A stretch of 64,000 nt of DNA from Neptuniibacter sp. 1_MG-2023 (GTDB taxonomy: Bacteria > Pseudomonadota > Gammaproteobacteria > Pseudomonadales > Balneatricaceae): the NCBI RefSeq assembly GCF_030547185.1, contig NZ_JAUOQR010000007.1, forward strand, positions 124,001 through 188,000, written 5' to 3'. Made by a program: the position numbers and the translations under genes. Positions 8,801-17,140 of the stretch are shown here, piece by piece. Each line of letters opens with the position of its first letter. Positions within the stretch are counted from its first letter, which is position 1. Under the pieces are notes generated by a model, which saw only the letters and a list, made by a program, of their open reading frames with translations, was not told the DNA's origin and searched no databases.

Positions 8801-9760
8801 GGCCGTGGTATTGGCATGGATGTGGTCTATCAGCAGATCCTACGTTTACAGGGCACCTTAGATATTTCTTCTCACAGCCGAGAAGGTACAGAGCTTCATT
8901 TAGCTATGCCTGCCAGCTCGTTGATGATCCGTACATTATTGGTTCGTTGCGGTAAGCAGGTTTTTGCCCTTGCTGGTCATGGTATCGAGCAGAGCTTGAT
9001 CTCACTAGATGGTAAATTTAATCATCAGGGTGATGAGCTTATGTTTCAGTATGGAGGGGATGATTATCCCGTTTATATGCTTGAGCATCTTCTTGATGAG
9101 CGCGGTTACAACTACCTAGAAGCTGAGGCTATTCATCCTGTTTTGATTGTGAATATGGCGCAAGGTGAACGGGTTGCTGTTTTAGTGAAAGAAGTTATCG
9201 CACATCGTGAACTCACGTTTAAACAGATGAGTGATTACCTTCCAGATCTACCTGGTTTACCAGGATTAACGATCTTGGCAAATGGGCAGGCGGCTCCGAT
9301 TGTCGATCTTCCAGGCCGTATTCGTTATAAACGCTCAGTGTTCAATGAACAGCCATTAATGGTTGAGATTGAGGCGGAGTTAGAGTTGCCAAGAATCTTA
9401 ATAGTGGATGATTCTCTTAGTGCGCGTAAAACGATTGAGACACTATTGAAAGATACTGGTTATGAGGTTATGACCGCGATCGATGGCCTAGATGCATTGA
9501 ACCAGATGCGTAAGCGTCAGCCGGATATGGTTATCACCGATATGGAGATGCCGAGAATGGGTGGGGTTGAGTTAGCAACAGTGATTCGACACCGTAATGA
9601 AACTGCGCATATTCCGGTAATAATGATTACTTCTCGTTCTACTGAAAAGCATAGACAGGAAGCCGCTGAAGCTGGTGTCTCTGCATATTTAACAAAACCT
9701 TGGTCTGAAAACCAGTTACTGGATCAGATCGATGACCTATTGGCTGAAGTTTGTACCTGA
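5858..9760 (+). CDS. chpA: ChpA-like hybrid CheA histidine kinase
   Basis: 1300 residues. From the N-terminus: a roughly 100-residue helical module present twice (about 25-128 and 199-303, sharing SEHD, LALY.ELL and EDxxFLxELLExD), neither with a phosphotransfer histidine; an Hpt-like region without His (about 365-500); a genuine Hpt with H571 in VHTLKG; a dimerisation segment (about 700-870); an ATPase domain with N box HIIRNAVDHGIE (about 886), G1 DDGDGI and G2 GRGIGMDVV (about 981); a CheW domain; and a C-terminal receiver with D1228 in ITDMEMP and K in LTKPW. It is about half the size of Pseudomonas ChpA (about 2470 residues, many Hpt domains). It should phosphorylate the two upstream receivers and its own. 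Confidence 0.9.
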   Translation: MFDPKLAIEWLNAKQKLCLKMELPLTELIVELYEYVDQFSEHDLPGLADFLALYAELLESLPEEHIKQVDPVIHRLAEQLDGVFDGNPSTVAQGLVSCLRDVAWAEPLPEEDSGFLLELLELDCRQLNSVDELDHSERTDAELSDASIPPSVDLDLDMTPDQLVEQPSSESSLAPSPAVESAFPGLFALLTDMSAGLPNFSEEHTEQFYEQIDTHSEHDWSGFSDLLALYGELLAQLSDTDSAPCATALNQAILGLLSQPTADMIAPILALMTDQDWPEPVASEDTEFLSELLEQDLERLNSGTFVANEVDEDESIEPLALIKEVIEPLESQDLDGDIESDLPLEASLPLPEPPSFCSIDFTLLQEEGPKIEPAVVEMLSQSVTSLAEQWQENSLNPKLLDESRDLLATVIRALDTINLIGAKVLVEGLILNLDYLIENTIPLTVESSESIHACLTGLQEYFVDISVYERQQTLLDQYVDTQLPCRPTVEQASFIMGLLALASLQSSGDIEQETAGVDDIELQESEDIDPQLLDMLHHELPTLSDDFLNNIQKTFADSDKEALRSAQRAVHTLKGLANMAGIKGVANLAHRLEDVMEYLTGADQLPSGSLKNDLFEAADCLAAMSESVIEGTAVPDNALQVLQLIMDWDYRLKTEGLPALEQDSSSIIEGASIVAEQRLTDQPQPSDDKAANENAVDESPVFRVPRSILDNLFRLAGESSTLNTQLDEEVTQLRGFTRTNRERHRILQRVLFELEQQFQEQINTQSELDESSDDFDPLEMDRYNEIHTTISRVQEAVADVREIQQEMEGRIQSLSSLHIAQSGLQKETLDNVLSTRLVPVKTITSRLQRILRQACRATDKKANLIIQGEDTLVDSYILNQLADPLLHIIRNAVDHGIETPRLRAQRGKPEEGCVTLTFSLQDAMIDVKCRDDGDGINTQRVLAVAEEKELIEAGLELTDDEINRLILIPGFSTRGEISQLSGRGIGMDVVYQQILRLQGTLDISSHSREGTELHLAMPASSLMIRTLLVRCGKQVFALAGHGIEQSLISLDGKFNHQGDELMFQYGGDDYPVYMLEHLLDERGYNYLEAEAIHPVLIVNMAQGERVAVLVKEVIAHRELTFKQMSDYLPDLPGLPGLTILANGQAAPIVDLPGRIRYKRSVFNEQPLMVEIEAELELPRILIVDDSLSARKTIETLLKDTGYEVMTAIDGLDALNQMRKRQPDMVITDMEMPRMGGVELATVIRHRNETAHIPVIMITSRSTEKHRQEAAEAGVSAYLTKPWSENQLLDQIDDLLAEVCT

Positions 9761-9776
9761 TAAGGGGATTGCTTTT

Positions 9777-10583
9777 ATGAAGGGATTTCAATATTTAATA
9801 TTGAGTTTGTTATTTATGAGCACAGTGGTTTCTGCTGAAATAACATCTGTTGAAGCACTTATTAACTCATCCTCAAATCAAAATAGACTTAGCCAAGAGA
9901 TGCTCAAAAACTATATTTTAGTGGGTATGTCTGTACGTGCGAGAAAGGCTGAGCAGGATCTTAACGCAGCAATCGTTGAGTACGAGGCCGCAGAAAAAGA
10001 GATACTTAACTATGTTAATAAGCATGCTTCTGACCCATCGCTTTCTTACAATACAACAGATACGGTCGGTGACGCATTTAGGAAAGTGTCGGAACATTGG
10101 AACGTTGTAAAGCCGTTGTACGAACAAGAACCAACAAAGGAGAACGTTGAGAATGTACGTGCGCAAACGGAACTGCTTCTGAAAGAGTGGATGTTGGTCA
10201 CTGCTGAGGTTAATGCTAAAACTGAGAGTGCATATGGAAACCTTATCAGTACAGCCGGGTTTGTGCGTATGTTATCTCAGCGGGTTAGTAGCCATTATGC
10301 ATTACGTGCCTGGGGTTTTAACGACCGTTACTCTGAGCCCTTTATTGAGTCCTTACAGTTGTTTGAACAAAATAGGGATGCATTAGAGAGTAGTAAGTTA
10401 AACAGTGATCAGATAAAAAGTGAGCTAAATAAAATACAGAAAGACTTTAAGCGTTTTAAAGATCTCTCTGATATGGATGTGAATAAAGCGTTATTACCGC
10501 TAATTATGCGCTCTGCAGAAAAAATCACACAAAGTATGGATAAAGTAACAGCGATGTATCAGGGGCTAAGTGTTAGCCCCTAA
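9777..10583 (+). CDS. secreted PilJ-domain (type IV pili MCP N-terminal) protein
   Basis: 268 residues with a signal peptide (MKGFQYLILSLLFMSTVVSA, cut after VSA) and no membrane segment or signalling domain, so it should be periplasmic. Two copies of a PilJ-type motif are visible: SSNQNRLSQEMLKNYILVG near the N-terminus and AGFVRMLSQRVSSHYALRAWG in the middle, both recalling the AGRQRMLSQR motif of the PilJ sensor domain. ATG 9777 is chosen because it follows AAGGGG and creates the signal peptide; the frame is open upstream to 9732 inside chpA. It lies 16 nt after chpA. It may be a soluble ligand-binding partner for the MCP, which is inference. Confidence 0.75.
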   Translation: MKGFQYLILSLLFMSTVVSAEITSVEALINSSSNQNRLSQEMLKNYILVGMSVRARKAEQDLNAAIVEYEAAEKEILNYVNKHASDPSLSYNTTDTVGDAFRKVSEHWNVVKPLYEQEPTKENVENVRAQTELLLKEWMLVTAEVNAKTESAYGNLISTAGFVRMLSQRVSSHYALRAWGFNDRYSEPFIESLQLFEQNRDALESSKLNSDQIKSELNKIQKDFKRFKDLSDMDVNKALLPLIMRSAEKITQSMDKVTAMYQGLSVSP

Positions 10584-10605
10584 GTTGGTTATCCACTTTG
10601 ATGAA

Positions 10606-11544
10606 TTAGATAGTTAAGACTAGTTTCCCTTTTACTTTACCTGTTCGACTTTCATCAAAGGCTTGTCCTAGGTCTTCTAATGGGTAGGTGTTTGCTAACT
10701 TCAACTCCAGTTTTTTATCTACATATAAGCCTGCCAGTTTATCGAGTTGCTCGCTGTTAGGTTCGACACGTATAGGCTCCACCTTAACTCCAGCTGCGTT
10801 GCCAGCAGCGATTACTTCATCTTTGGTTACTGAAGGCAATGTAACTAAAGTACCGCCAGTTTTTACGCAAGCTAAGGCTTCAATACCCACGTCTCCGCCC
10901 ATACAGTCAATTACCAGATCAACATTTTCTACATGGTCAGTAATCTTCTGCGTGTGATAATCGATGACTACATCAGCGCCAAGGGATTTCAGGAAATCGT
11001 GATTTGTACTTGAGGCTGTTGTAATGACTTTTGCGCCAGCCCAGTGGGCTAACTGAATGGCTAAATGACCTACACCCCCAGCACCGGCTAAGATGACAAC
11101 TTGTTGTGATGCTTGTAGATTCCCTTTATCAAACAGAGCTTGCCAAGCCGTTAGGCCGGCTAAGCCTAAGCCCGCCGCAGCGTGAACAGGAAGTTCTGTA
11201 GGTCGTAAGCTGATTTGATCGGCAGGTGCTGCAATATATTCAGCAAAGCAGCCTGCGCGCTCAGGAAACCGAATAAACCCAAAAACGGCGTCACCTACAG
11301 TGAATGTTGTCACATCACTTGCGACTTTCTCAACTGTACCTGCAAACTCCCAACCAGGGACAAAAGGTAGATCGCCGATAAACGGCGCTGCACCGCCGCC
11401 GCCACAAGTTTTCCAATCAATCGGATTAACGCCCGCTGCTTGGTTTTTTATTAAAACTTCCCCAGAGTTAAGCTTGGGTTCTGCTAATTCTGTGTAGGAT
11501 AAGGCTTCATTAGATCCAAATTGACTGATCTGTATTGCTTTCAT
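10606..11544 (-). CDS. NADP-dependent MDR-family oxidoreductase (quinone reductase-like)
   Basis: 312 residues. N-terminal GroES-like fold with GVNPIDWKTCGG and VPGWEFAGTV, then the nucleotide-binding motif VVILAGAGGVGHLAIQLAH (about 150-168). The structural-zinc cysteine cluster of zinc alcohol dehydrogenases is absent, so this is a zinc-free quinone-reductase or enoyl-reductase type member of the medium-chain dehydrogenase superfamily. Substrate not predictable. It is transcribed alone on the minus strand, convergent with the chemosensory operon. Confidence 0.85.
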   Translation of the reverse strand: MKAIQISQFGSNEALSYTELAEPKLNSGEVLIKNQAAGVNPIDWKTCGGGGAAPFIGDLPFVPGWEFAGTVEKVASDVTTFTVGDAVFGFIRFPERAGCFAEYIAAPADQISLRPTELPVHAAAGLGLAGLTAWQALFDKGNLQASQQVVILAGAGGVGHLAIQLAHWAGAKVITTASSTNHDFLKSLGADVVIDYHTQKITDHVENVDLVIDCMGGDVGIEALACVKTGGTLVTLPSVTKDEVIAAGNAAGVKVEPIRVEPNSEQLDKLAGLYVDKKLELKLANTYPLEDLGQAFDESRTGKVKGKLVLTI

Positions 11545-11706
11545 TTACAACTCCAACGGCTGAATAAGTAACCCTTACCAAAAAGTAAGTTATATAACCT
11601 ATACAGGGCAGCCGAGAACACTGTTTTTTGGTAGGCTAGCTATCTTTAGGGACTGATAAAATGATAACGAGTTCCTCTTTGATAGCAACAAGTAAAGGCG
11701 AGAGTA

Positions 11707-11928
11707 ATGTATCTGGCAATAATAGAGCAGTTTTTGTTTTGGGGTGGGTTGTTGGTTTATCTTGTTTCTTTAGCAATGTATGCCGGTAGAACTAAAGATT
11801 ACAAGTCACTGATCGAGTTTTGGAAGCCAACGATTAATATGACTAAGCGCGAATTTAATGTGAATCGTGCTGGTTTGACTATGATGGTTGTCGCAGTGGC
11901 CATCCGTATAATTAATTTTCTGATTTAA
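11707..11928 (+). CDS. small membrane protein of unknown function
   Basis: 73 residues with two hydrophobic segments (about 5-25 and 54-72) separated by a basic, polar loop (AGRTKDYKSLIEFWKPTINMTKREFNVNR). Family not recognised. It is preceded by GAGAG and ends 11 nt before cysZ, so the two are probably co-transcribed. Role unknown. Confidence 0.6.
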   Translation: MYLAIIEQFLFWGGLLVYLVSLAMYAGRTKDYKSLIEFWKPTINMTKREFNVNRAGLTMMVVAVAIRIINFLI

Positions 11929-11939
11929 TAAAGGCGATT

Positions 11940-12713
11940 ATGAAAGGAAATCCTATTCGAGGTGCTGGGTATCTACTGCGAGGATTGCAGATGCTACCTG
12001 ATCCACAAATTCGGCCCTTTGTGCTAGTTCCCCTTTTAACGAATATAGTGCTTTTTATTGGTGCGATTTGGCTATTATTTAGCCAGTTTGGTGGCTGGGT
12101 TGATAAAATGATTTCAGCTTTTCTACCCGACTGGGAGTGGCTATCGTTTCTACACTACCTTCTCTGGCCGGTAATGGCTGTATTAGTCTTTGTTATGGTT
12201 TACTACAGCTTTACTATAGTTGCGAACATCATTGCGGCTCCTTTTAATGGTTTCCTGTCTGAGAAGGTTGAGAAGCGTCTAAGAGGCGATGTGATTACTG
12301 ATGAGGGATGGAAAGCGGTGGTTGCACTTATTCCGCGATCTATTGCGCGCGAGTTATCTAAACTGGCTTATTACCTGCCTCGGGTATTATTTTTGTTAGT
12401 ACTGTCGTTTATCCCTGTGATTAATATTATTGCGCCATTTTTGTGGTTGCTGTTTGGCGCTTGGATGATGGCGATTCAATACTGTGATTATCCAATGGAT
12501 AACAATAAGGTCAGCTTTAAAAATATGAAGTTGATGCTGAAATCGGATCGACTTACATCGATTGGTTTTGGGGGGTTAATTCAGCTTGGGATGATGATCC
12601 CGATAGTAAACTTGATTTTGATGCCTGCCGCCGTTGTTGGGGCAACTATCTACTGGGTAGAAGCTCATGCGTCTGTTGAGATTGATCTTAATCAGAAAAA
12701 ATTAGAGCGCTAA
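11940..12713 (+). CDS. cysZ: CysZ-family sulfate permease
   Basis: 257 residues, integral membrane. The opening GNPIRGAGYLLRGLQMLPDPQIRPFVLVP and the helix with NIIAAPFNGFLSEKVE are the signatures of CysZ, an inner-membrane sulfate channel feeding cysteine biosynthesis. Four long hydrophobic stretches are visible (about 25-48, 72-98, 138-165 and 200-228). It follows a small membrane ORF by 11 nt and converges on phoR with a shared hairpin between them. Confidence 0.92.
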   Translation: MKGNPIRGAGYLLRGLQMLPDPQIRPFVLVPLLTNIVLFIGAIWLLFSQFGGWVDKMISAFLPDWEWLSFLHYLLWPVMAVLVFVMVYYSFTIVANIIAAPFNGFLSEKVEKRLRGDVITDEGWKAVVALIPRSIARELSKLAYYLPRVLFLLVLSFIPVINIIAPFLWLLFGAWMMAIQYCDYPMDNNKVSFKNMKLMLKSDRLTSIGFGGLIQLGMMIPIVNLILMPAAVVGATIYWVEAHASVEIDLNQKKLER

Positions 12714-12717
12714 GGCA

Positions 12718-12764
12718 TTACCAAACTACATCTAAGTGTTAACGCTTAGCTTGTAGTTTGGTTA
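12718..12764. terminator. convergent hairpin between cysZ and phoR
   Basis: An 11-bp stem ACCAAACTACA / TGTAGTTTGGT encloses a second 7-bp stem CTAAGTG / CGCTTAG (one wobble pair) with a TTAA loop. It overlaps the phoR stop at 12746. No long T run, so efficiency is uncertain, but its symmetry and position suit a bidirectional terminator. Confidence 0.55.
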
Positions 12765-14122
12765 TCTTCAGCTGGGTCCTGCTTAAAACCAATCAGTTTT
12801 TGCTCTTCATAAGCGTTATCTTCAGGTTCTAAACGGGCAGTGATAATTTCTGTTGGGAAGTGACAGGTAAATGTGCTGCCTTTACCTACTTTACTCTTAA
12901 TGGTGAGCTGGCCGTGGTGACGTGCTAAAACATGTTTTACGATAGCTAGCCCTAACCCTGTACCCCCACTCGCTGATGAACGGCTTTCATCGACTCGATA
13001 GAAGCGCTCGGTGAGACGTGGTAAATGGATAGATTCTATACCGGGGCCATTGTCTTTTACTGCGAAATGCCCCCCTTGTTTATCGACCCACCAGCTGATC
13101 TTAATGGTACCGCCTGCAGGCGTATAGCGTACGGCATTATAAATCAAATTAGAGAACGCACTATGTAGTTCTATCTCTTGGCCTGAAAGGTCATGTAATG
13201 GATCAATATCTAAGTTGAATTTATGACCTTTTTCAAGAGCAAGCTGTTCTGCCCCCTCCATAATATGTTGAATCACACTATGAATTTGGATCGGTTGCTC
13301 ATCAGAGATCTGGTGGCTAGCCTCAAGTCTGGATAGTAGAAGCAGGTCAGAAACTAAGTTTTCCATACGACGAGCTTGTTGTTGCATTGAGCTTAAGCCA
13401 CGAATGAGTGGCCTTGGTAACTCTTGGTCTAAGAAGGTTTCTAAATAACCGCGAATAACCGTTAAAGGGGTTCTAAGCTCATGGGAGGCGTTGGCGACAA
13501 AGTCCTGTCGGGTCTGTTCCAAGCGCATAATACGAGAGACATCACGGGCGACGAGTAAGCGGTCAGCCTCACCAAAGCGGGTGATCTGATATTGAATTTT
13601 TAGATCAGAATGTGCCGGTGAAGGAAGCGTAATTGGGTCGCTGTATTGTCCGCGTTTGTAGTAACGTACAAAGCGGGGATCGCGAAGTAGATTCATAACA
13701 GGCTTGCCTTGGTCGGCTTGGTCATTCAAACCAAGTAGCCGGTTAGCGGATTTGTTCCACCACTCAAGGTTGTTGTTTTGATCGATAATTATAATGGCAT
13801 CTTGCAGCGCTGAAGTAGAATCTTGAAAGCGTGCAATGATATTCCGCAGCAGTGTTTCTCTTGAACGTTGGCTACGTTGTAGGCGGGATAACTCATCAAA
13901 TAACTCTCCCCAATGGCCTGTAGTTTCAGGGAGTTCAATCTGATCATCGTTTTTGTGGAACCAATCCATCAATTTATTAAATTGGCGGATTTGCAGTAGG
14001 GCCCAGCCGATAAGGCCCAAGCAGATCGTCCAACTTGGATAGCCAATGATCAGCCCGACTATAAAAGAAGCACCACTCACTACCATTAGACTGGTCAACA
14101 TTGAGTGGCGATTTTTTTGCAT
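12746..14122 (-). CDS. phoR: phosphate regulon sensor histidine kinase PhoR
   Basis: 458 residues. Two N-terminal hydrophobic helices (about 8-45) with almost no periplasmic loop, a PAS-like region (about 90-200) with IIIDQNNNLEWWNKSANRLLG, the H box FVANASHELRTPL with H214, then N box, DNGPGI and GTGLGLAIVKH of the ATPase. The PhoR layout (short membrane anchor, PAS, HisKA, HATPase) and its position 32 nt behind phoB make the identification firm. It phosphorylates PhoB when the Pst-PhoU complex signals phosphate limitation. Confidence 0.95.
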   Translation of the reverse strand: MQKNRHSMLTSLMVVSGASFIVGLIIGYPSWTICLGLIGWALLQIRQFNKLMDWFHKNDDQIELPETTGHWGELFDELSRLQRSQRSRETLLRNIIARFQDSTSALQDAIIIIDQNNNLEWWNKSANRLLGLNDQADQGKPVMNLLRDPRFVRYYKRGQYSDPITLPSPAHSDLKIQYQITRFGEADRLLVARDVSRIMRLEQTRQDFVANASHELRTPLTVIRGYLETFLDQELPRPLIRGLSSMQQQARRMENLVSDLLLLSRLEASHQISDEQPIQIHSVIQHIMEGAEQLALEKGHKFNLDIDPLHDLSGQEIELHSAFSNLIYNAVRYTPAGGTIKISWWVDKQGGHFAVKDNGPGIESIHLPRLTERFYRVDESRSSASGGTGLGLAIVKHVLARHHGQLTIKSKVGKGSTFTCHFPTEIITARLEPEDNAYEEQKLIGFKQDPAEDNQTTS

Positions 14123-14154
14123 ATTAAACCCTAATAAAAACGATGAAAAAAATG

Positions 14155-14850
14155 TTAGGCAACGTTAGCAGAAAACCTATAGCCTGTGCCGCGCACTGTT
14201 TGTACCAGATAATCATGTCGAGCGCCAAGGGCTTTACGTAGACGACGGATATGCACATCCACCGTACGCTCTTCGACATATACATTGCCTCCCCAAACCA
14301 TATCTAACAGCTGGCTACGGGAGTATGCGCGATCTTGATGTGTCATAAAAAATTGTAATAGACGAAACTCTGTAGGTCCTAGATCAATAGGATCTTGTTC
14401 TGAGGTTACGCGATGGGAGATAGGATCAAGAGTAAGGCCATCGACGCTTACCGGTTCTTCAATCCCTTTAGGTGTTGTACGACGAAGTACCGCTTTTAAA
14501 CGCGCTACTAATTCGCGAGGAGAGAATGGCTTAGTGATGTAATCATCTACACCGGCTTCCAGCCCTTTGATCTTGTAATCCTCATCACCTTTAGCGGTTA
14601 GCATAATAATAGGGATATCGGCAGTCGTTTCATCTTTGCGTAAACGGCGGGCGAACTCAATACCGCTAGTGCCGGGCATCATCCAATCCAATAAGACCAT
14701 ATCTGGTTTATCGTCTACGATCAGGCTGTGGGCCTCATTAGCGTTCTCCGCTTCTAAACAGTTGTATCCAGCCATTTCTAGTGCAACTGCGATCATTTCG
14801 CGAATGGGCGCCTCATCATCTACGATAAGTACGCTTTTAGAGTCAGACAT
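14155..14850 (-). CDS. phoB: phosphate regulon response regulator PhoB
   Basis: 231 residues, OmpR/PhoB type. Receiver (1-120) with VDDE, phosphoacceptor D55 in LLDWMMPG, T and K (ITKPFSP), then a winged-helix DNA-binding domain with GPTEFRLLQFF and YVEERTVDVHIRRLRKAL, the recognition helix of PhoB orthologues. Upstream there is a PHO-box-like repeat at proper spacing from a -10 (14891-14924), suggesting autoregulation. Followed by phoR. Confidence 0.96.
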   Translation of the reverse strand: MSDSKSVLIVDDEAPIREMIAVALEMAGYNCLEAENANEAHSLIVDDKPDMVLLDWMMPGTSGIEFARRLRKDETTADIPIIMLTAKGDEDYKIKGLEAGVDDYITKPFSPRELVARLKAVLRRTTPKGIEEPVSVDGLTLDPISHRVTSEQDPIDLGPTEFRLLQFFMTHQDRAYSRSQLLDMVWGGNVYVEERTVDVHIRRLRKALGARHDYLVQTVRGTGYRFSANVA

Positions 14851-14890
14851 GGTGTTATTGCCCTTTATATTTCAATTTATCGACGGGGCT

Positions 14891-14924
14891 ATTAGAAGAC
14901 AATACTGTTACACAAATATTACAA
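14891..14924 (-). promoter_or_regulatory. putative PHO-box promoter of phoBR
   Basis: Read on the minus strand: TTGTAAT-ATTT-GTGTAAC, two 7-mers with an 11-nt period resembling CTGTCAT-N4-CTGTCAT (14907-14924), then 10 nt, then TCTAAT (14891-14896) as -10. The spacing equals that of the pstC and pstS sites, and no -35 is needed in PhoB-activated promoters. Confidence 0.6.
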
Positions 14925-14943
14925 ACTGCATTGAATTACTAAG

Positions 14944-15855
14944 TTATAGCTTAAAAAGATCCGATTGTGCTAAGAAATAATGGCTTGCTACGCCAATAAA
15001 AATCACTAAACCTGCATAATGATTATTTAAAAACGCTTTGAAGCATAGATCACGTTCGCGATTACGGATAAGGAACTGTTGATAAATAAAGAAGCCTGCG
15101 GCGCAGATTAAACCGAGATAGTAAGGCCAACCTAAGTGAATTTGTTGACCAACTAAGGCAAGAGTGATCAGTGTTGTTAGCTGGAGAATCCCTATAATTA
15201 CTTTATCTGCATCGCCAAATAGTATGGCGGTTGATTTAACACCTATACGTAGATCATCATCTTTATCGACCATGGCATACATAGTGTCATAGGCGATAGT
15301 CCATAAAACATTGGCTATATAAATTAACCACGCATAAATAGGTACACTTTCAGTCACGGCGGTAAAAGCCATAGGAATAGCCCAAGAAAACGCAGCGCCC
15401 AAAACCACTTGGGGTAGGTGAGTGTAGCGCTTCATAAAAGGGTAGCAGACGGCTAATGCTAAACCACCTAAAGATAAAATAATGGTTTCTATATTGGTAA
15501 AGAGTACGAGTACAAATGCGGCCAACATTAGGATGGTAAAGAGAATTAAAGCTTCCTTTGAGCTAACTAGGCCGGAAGGGATAGGTCGCATGGCGGTACG
15601 TTTAACATGGCCATCTATCTTGCGATCTGCATAATCATTAATTACGCAGCCTGCTGAGCGGGTAAGAAAAACCCCAAGTGTGAAGATAATGAGGATGTCG
15701 TATGCTGGCATACCTTCTGCTGCCATCCATAGGGCCCAGTAAGCTGGCCACAGAAGGAGATAGCTGCCTATTGGCTTATTTATACGCATTAATTGCACAA
15801 ATGCTCGCAGTTTAGCTGCGCTGAAAGGGGCGTTTTTTTGTGTTCCAGAGGCCAT
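14944..15855 (-). CDS. ubiA: 4-hydroxybenzoate octaprenyltransferase UbiA
   Basis: 303 residues, polytopic membrane prenyltransferase. Motifs seen: [22 protein letters not shown], the first aspartate-rich site [15 protein letters not shown] and the second [21 protein letters not shown], both binding Mg-prenyl diphosphate. It prenylates 4-hydroxybenzoate in ubiquinone synthesis. It lies 60 nt downstream of ubiC and just upstream of phoB, an arrangement also found in pseudomonads. Confidence 0.96.
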   Translation of the reverse strand: MASGTQKNAPFSAAKLRAFVQLMRINKPIGSYLLLWPAYWALWMAAEGMPAYDILIIFTLGVFLTRSAGCVINDYADRKIDGHVKRTAMRPIPSGLVSSKEALILFTILMLAAFVLVLFTNIETIILSLGGLALAVCYPFMKRYTHLPQVVLGAAFSWAIPMAFTAVTESVPIYAWLIYIANVLWTIAYDTMYAMVDKDDDLRIGVKSTAILFGDADKVIIGILQLTTLITLALVGQQIHLGWPYYLGLICAAGFFIYQQFLIRNRERDLCFKAFLNNHYAGLVIFIGVASHYFLAQSDLFKL

Positions 15856-15915
15856 AAAGTTGTCTGCGATTTAATCCGTTAATTAGACGTGCGTTTACTA
15901 AAATACTAATTAGGT

Positions 15916-16452
15916 TTAGTTTACCTGTAGAAGTTGCGGCAGGAAAACCTCTGAAACCAAAAGAGGCTTTTTCGATAGAAAAAATACAGATCGGCGCGCC
16001 CATACTTTTTCAGTATTATTAAGGGATAAGCGACATATTTGTAAGCGTCCACGCCGCATAGTTGGATCGGTGAATAGCAAACTGCCTAATGACCGGTTGC
16101 CTAATACTCGGAGTTGACGTTCTGCTCCGCTGAGCGTTTGTGCTGGAATAATTGATCGAGCGAAGACCCAAGGTTGGCCATTGCCGATGAGTTGAACCTC
16201 TCGAATGAGTGCAACCTGGCGATAATCCATTTTTAGCGCTTTGGCTTCTGAGCGCGTGGGTCTAAGCCAACCTTGCTGTACCACTTCAACTCGAAAGTCG
16301 CCTTTACTTAGTTTTATCAAACGTTGTGTCAAGGAGCCGTGGTCAGTAAACCAAGTGCGCAATTGTTGAGGTGCAACCTGTTGATAGGGGCGACGGAGCG
16401 TTTTCCAACGAGTATCAAAACTTTGTCGAGTAAGGGCAGCTTTTATGGGCAC
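15916..16452 (-). CDS. ubiC: chorismate lyase UbiC
   Basis: 178 residues, cytoplasmic, no membrane segment. SLTQRLIKLSKGDFRVEVV, REVQLIGNGQPWVFARSIIP and LGNRSLGSLLFTDPTMRRG match the chorismate lyase family, which makes 4-hydroxybenzoate and pyruvate from chorismate as the first committed ubiquinone step. The start is a GTG. ubiC precedes ubiA on the same strand, so both steps are made from one transcript. Confidence 0.93.
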   Translation of the reverse strand: MPIKAALTRQSFDTRWKTLRRPYQQVAPQQLRTWFTDHGSLTQRLIKLSKGDFRVEVVQQGWLRPTRSEAKALKMDYRQVALIREVQLIGNGQPWVFARSIIPAQTLSGAERQLRVLGNRSLGSLLFTDPTMRRGRLQICRLSLNNTEKVWARRSVFFLSKKPLLVSEVFLPQLLQVN

Positions 16453-16540
16453 AGATCAGTTGTCCTGAGATTTCATCAAAACCAATATCTTAACATGTAT
16501 GAGTATCTCCAGCCGATAGGCTGAGGTAGTATCCCTTTTT

Positions 16541-17122
16541 ATGAATATACAAAAATTTTCTTTTCCTGCAGAAGAGGCCGCGACTTTAACTCAGCAGTGG
16601 GTTGAATCTATAGTCGTGGGCCTTAATTTATGTCCTTTTGCGGCCCCTGAGGTGCGTAAACGAGCAATCCGTTATTGTGTGTCACATGCGACTGAGTTGG
16701 ATGTTGCAATCCAAGATTTTCTAAACGAATTACAGCATATTCAGAACTGTAAAGAATCGGAGCTATCCACCAGCTTAATCAGTTTTACTGAGACGGCCAT
16801 CGATTTTTATAGTTTTCTTGATCTATTGGATATGTGCCAAGATGCTTTAGAAGATGCCGGTCTTGATGGTGTTTTTCAGTTGGCCAGTTTTCACCCTCAA
16901 TATTGTTTTGCTGGCGTTGATGCCGATCATATTAGTAACTGGACCAATCGTGCGCCGTTCCCCACTATTCATATTATCCGTGAAGGGCAGATGAGTCGTG
17001 TCTTAATGCACTATAAAACGCCAGAGGAGATCCCTGAGCGGAATATAGCGCTAATGGAAACCTTGGGACGTGAAGGTCTTATTGAACGTTTTCCACCTCT
17101 GGAACAATACTTTGAGAAGTGA
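16541..17122 (+). CDS. DUF1415 family protein
   Basis: 193 residues, soluble. The segments WVESIVVGLNLCPFAAPEV near the N-terminus, FHPQYCFAGV in the middle and RAPFPTIHIIRE afterwards are typical of DUF1415, a conserved gammaproteobacterial family without a known function. Conserved Cys and His residues in LCPF and FHP may be functional. It is divergent from ubiC and convergent with the LysR gene. Confidence 0.85.
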   Translation: MNIQKFSFPAEEAATLTQQWVESIVVGLNLCPFAAPEVRKRAIRYCVSHATELDVAIQDFLNELQHIQNCKESELSTSLISFTETAIDFYSFLDLLDMCQDALEDAGLDGVFQLASFHPQYCFAGVDADHISNWTNRAPFPTIHIIREGQMSRVLMHYKTPEEIPERNIALMETLGREGLIERFPPLEQYFEK

Positions 17123-17140
17123 CTATCGCGGGATAAACCT

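Noticed and set aside
9732-9776. Upstream extension of the secreted PilJ-domain protein into chpA
   Set aside because: The extension removes the signal peptide from the N-terminus and lacks a ribosome site; ATG 9777 has AAGGGG upstream.
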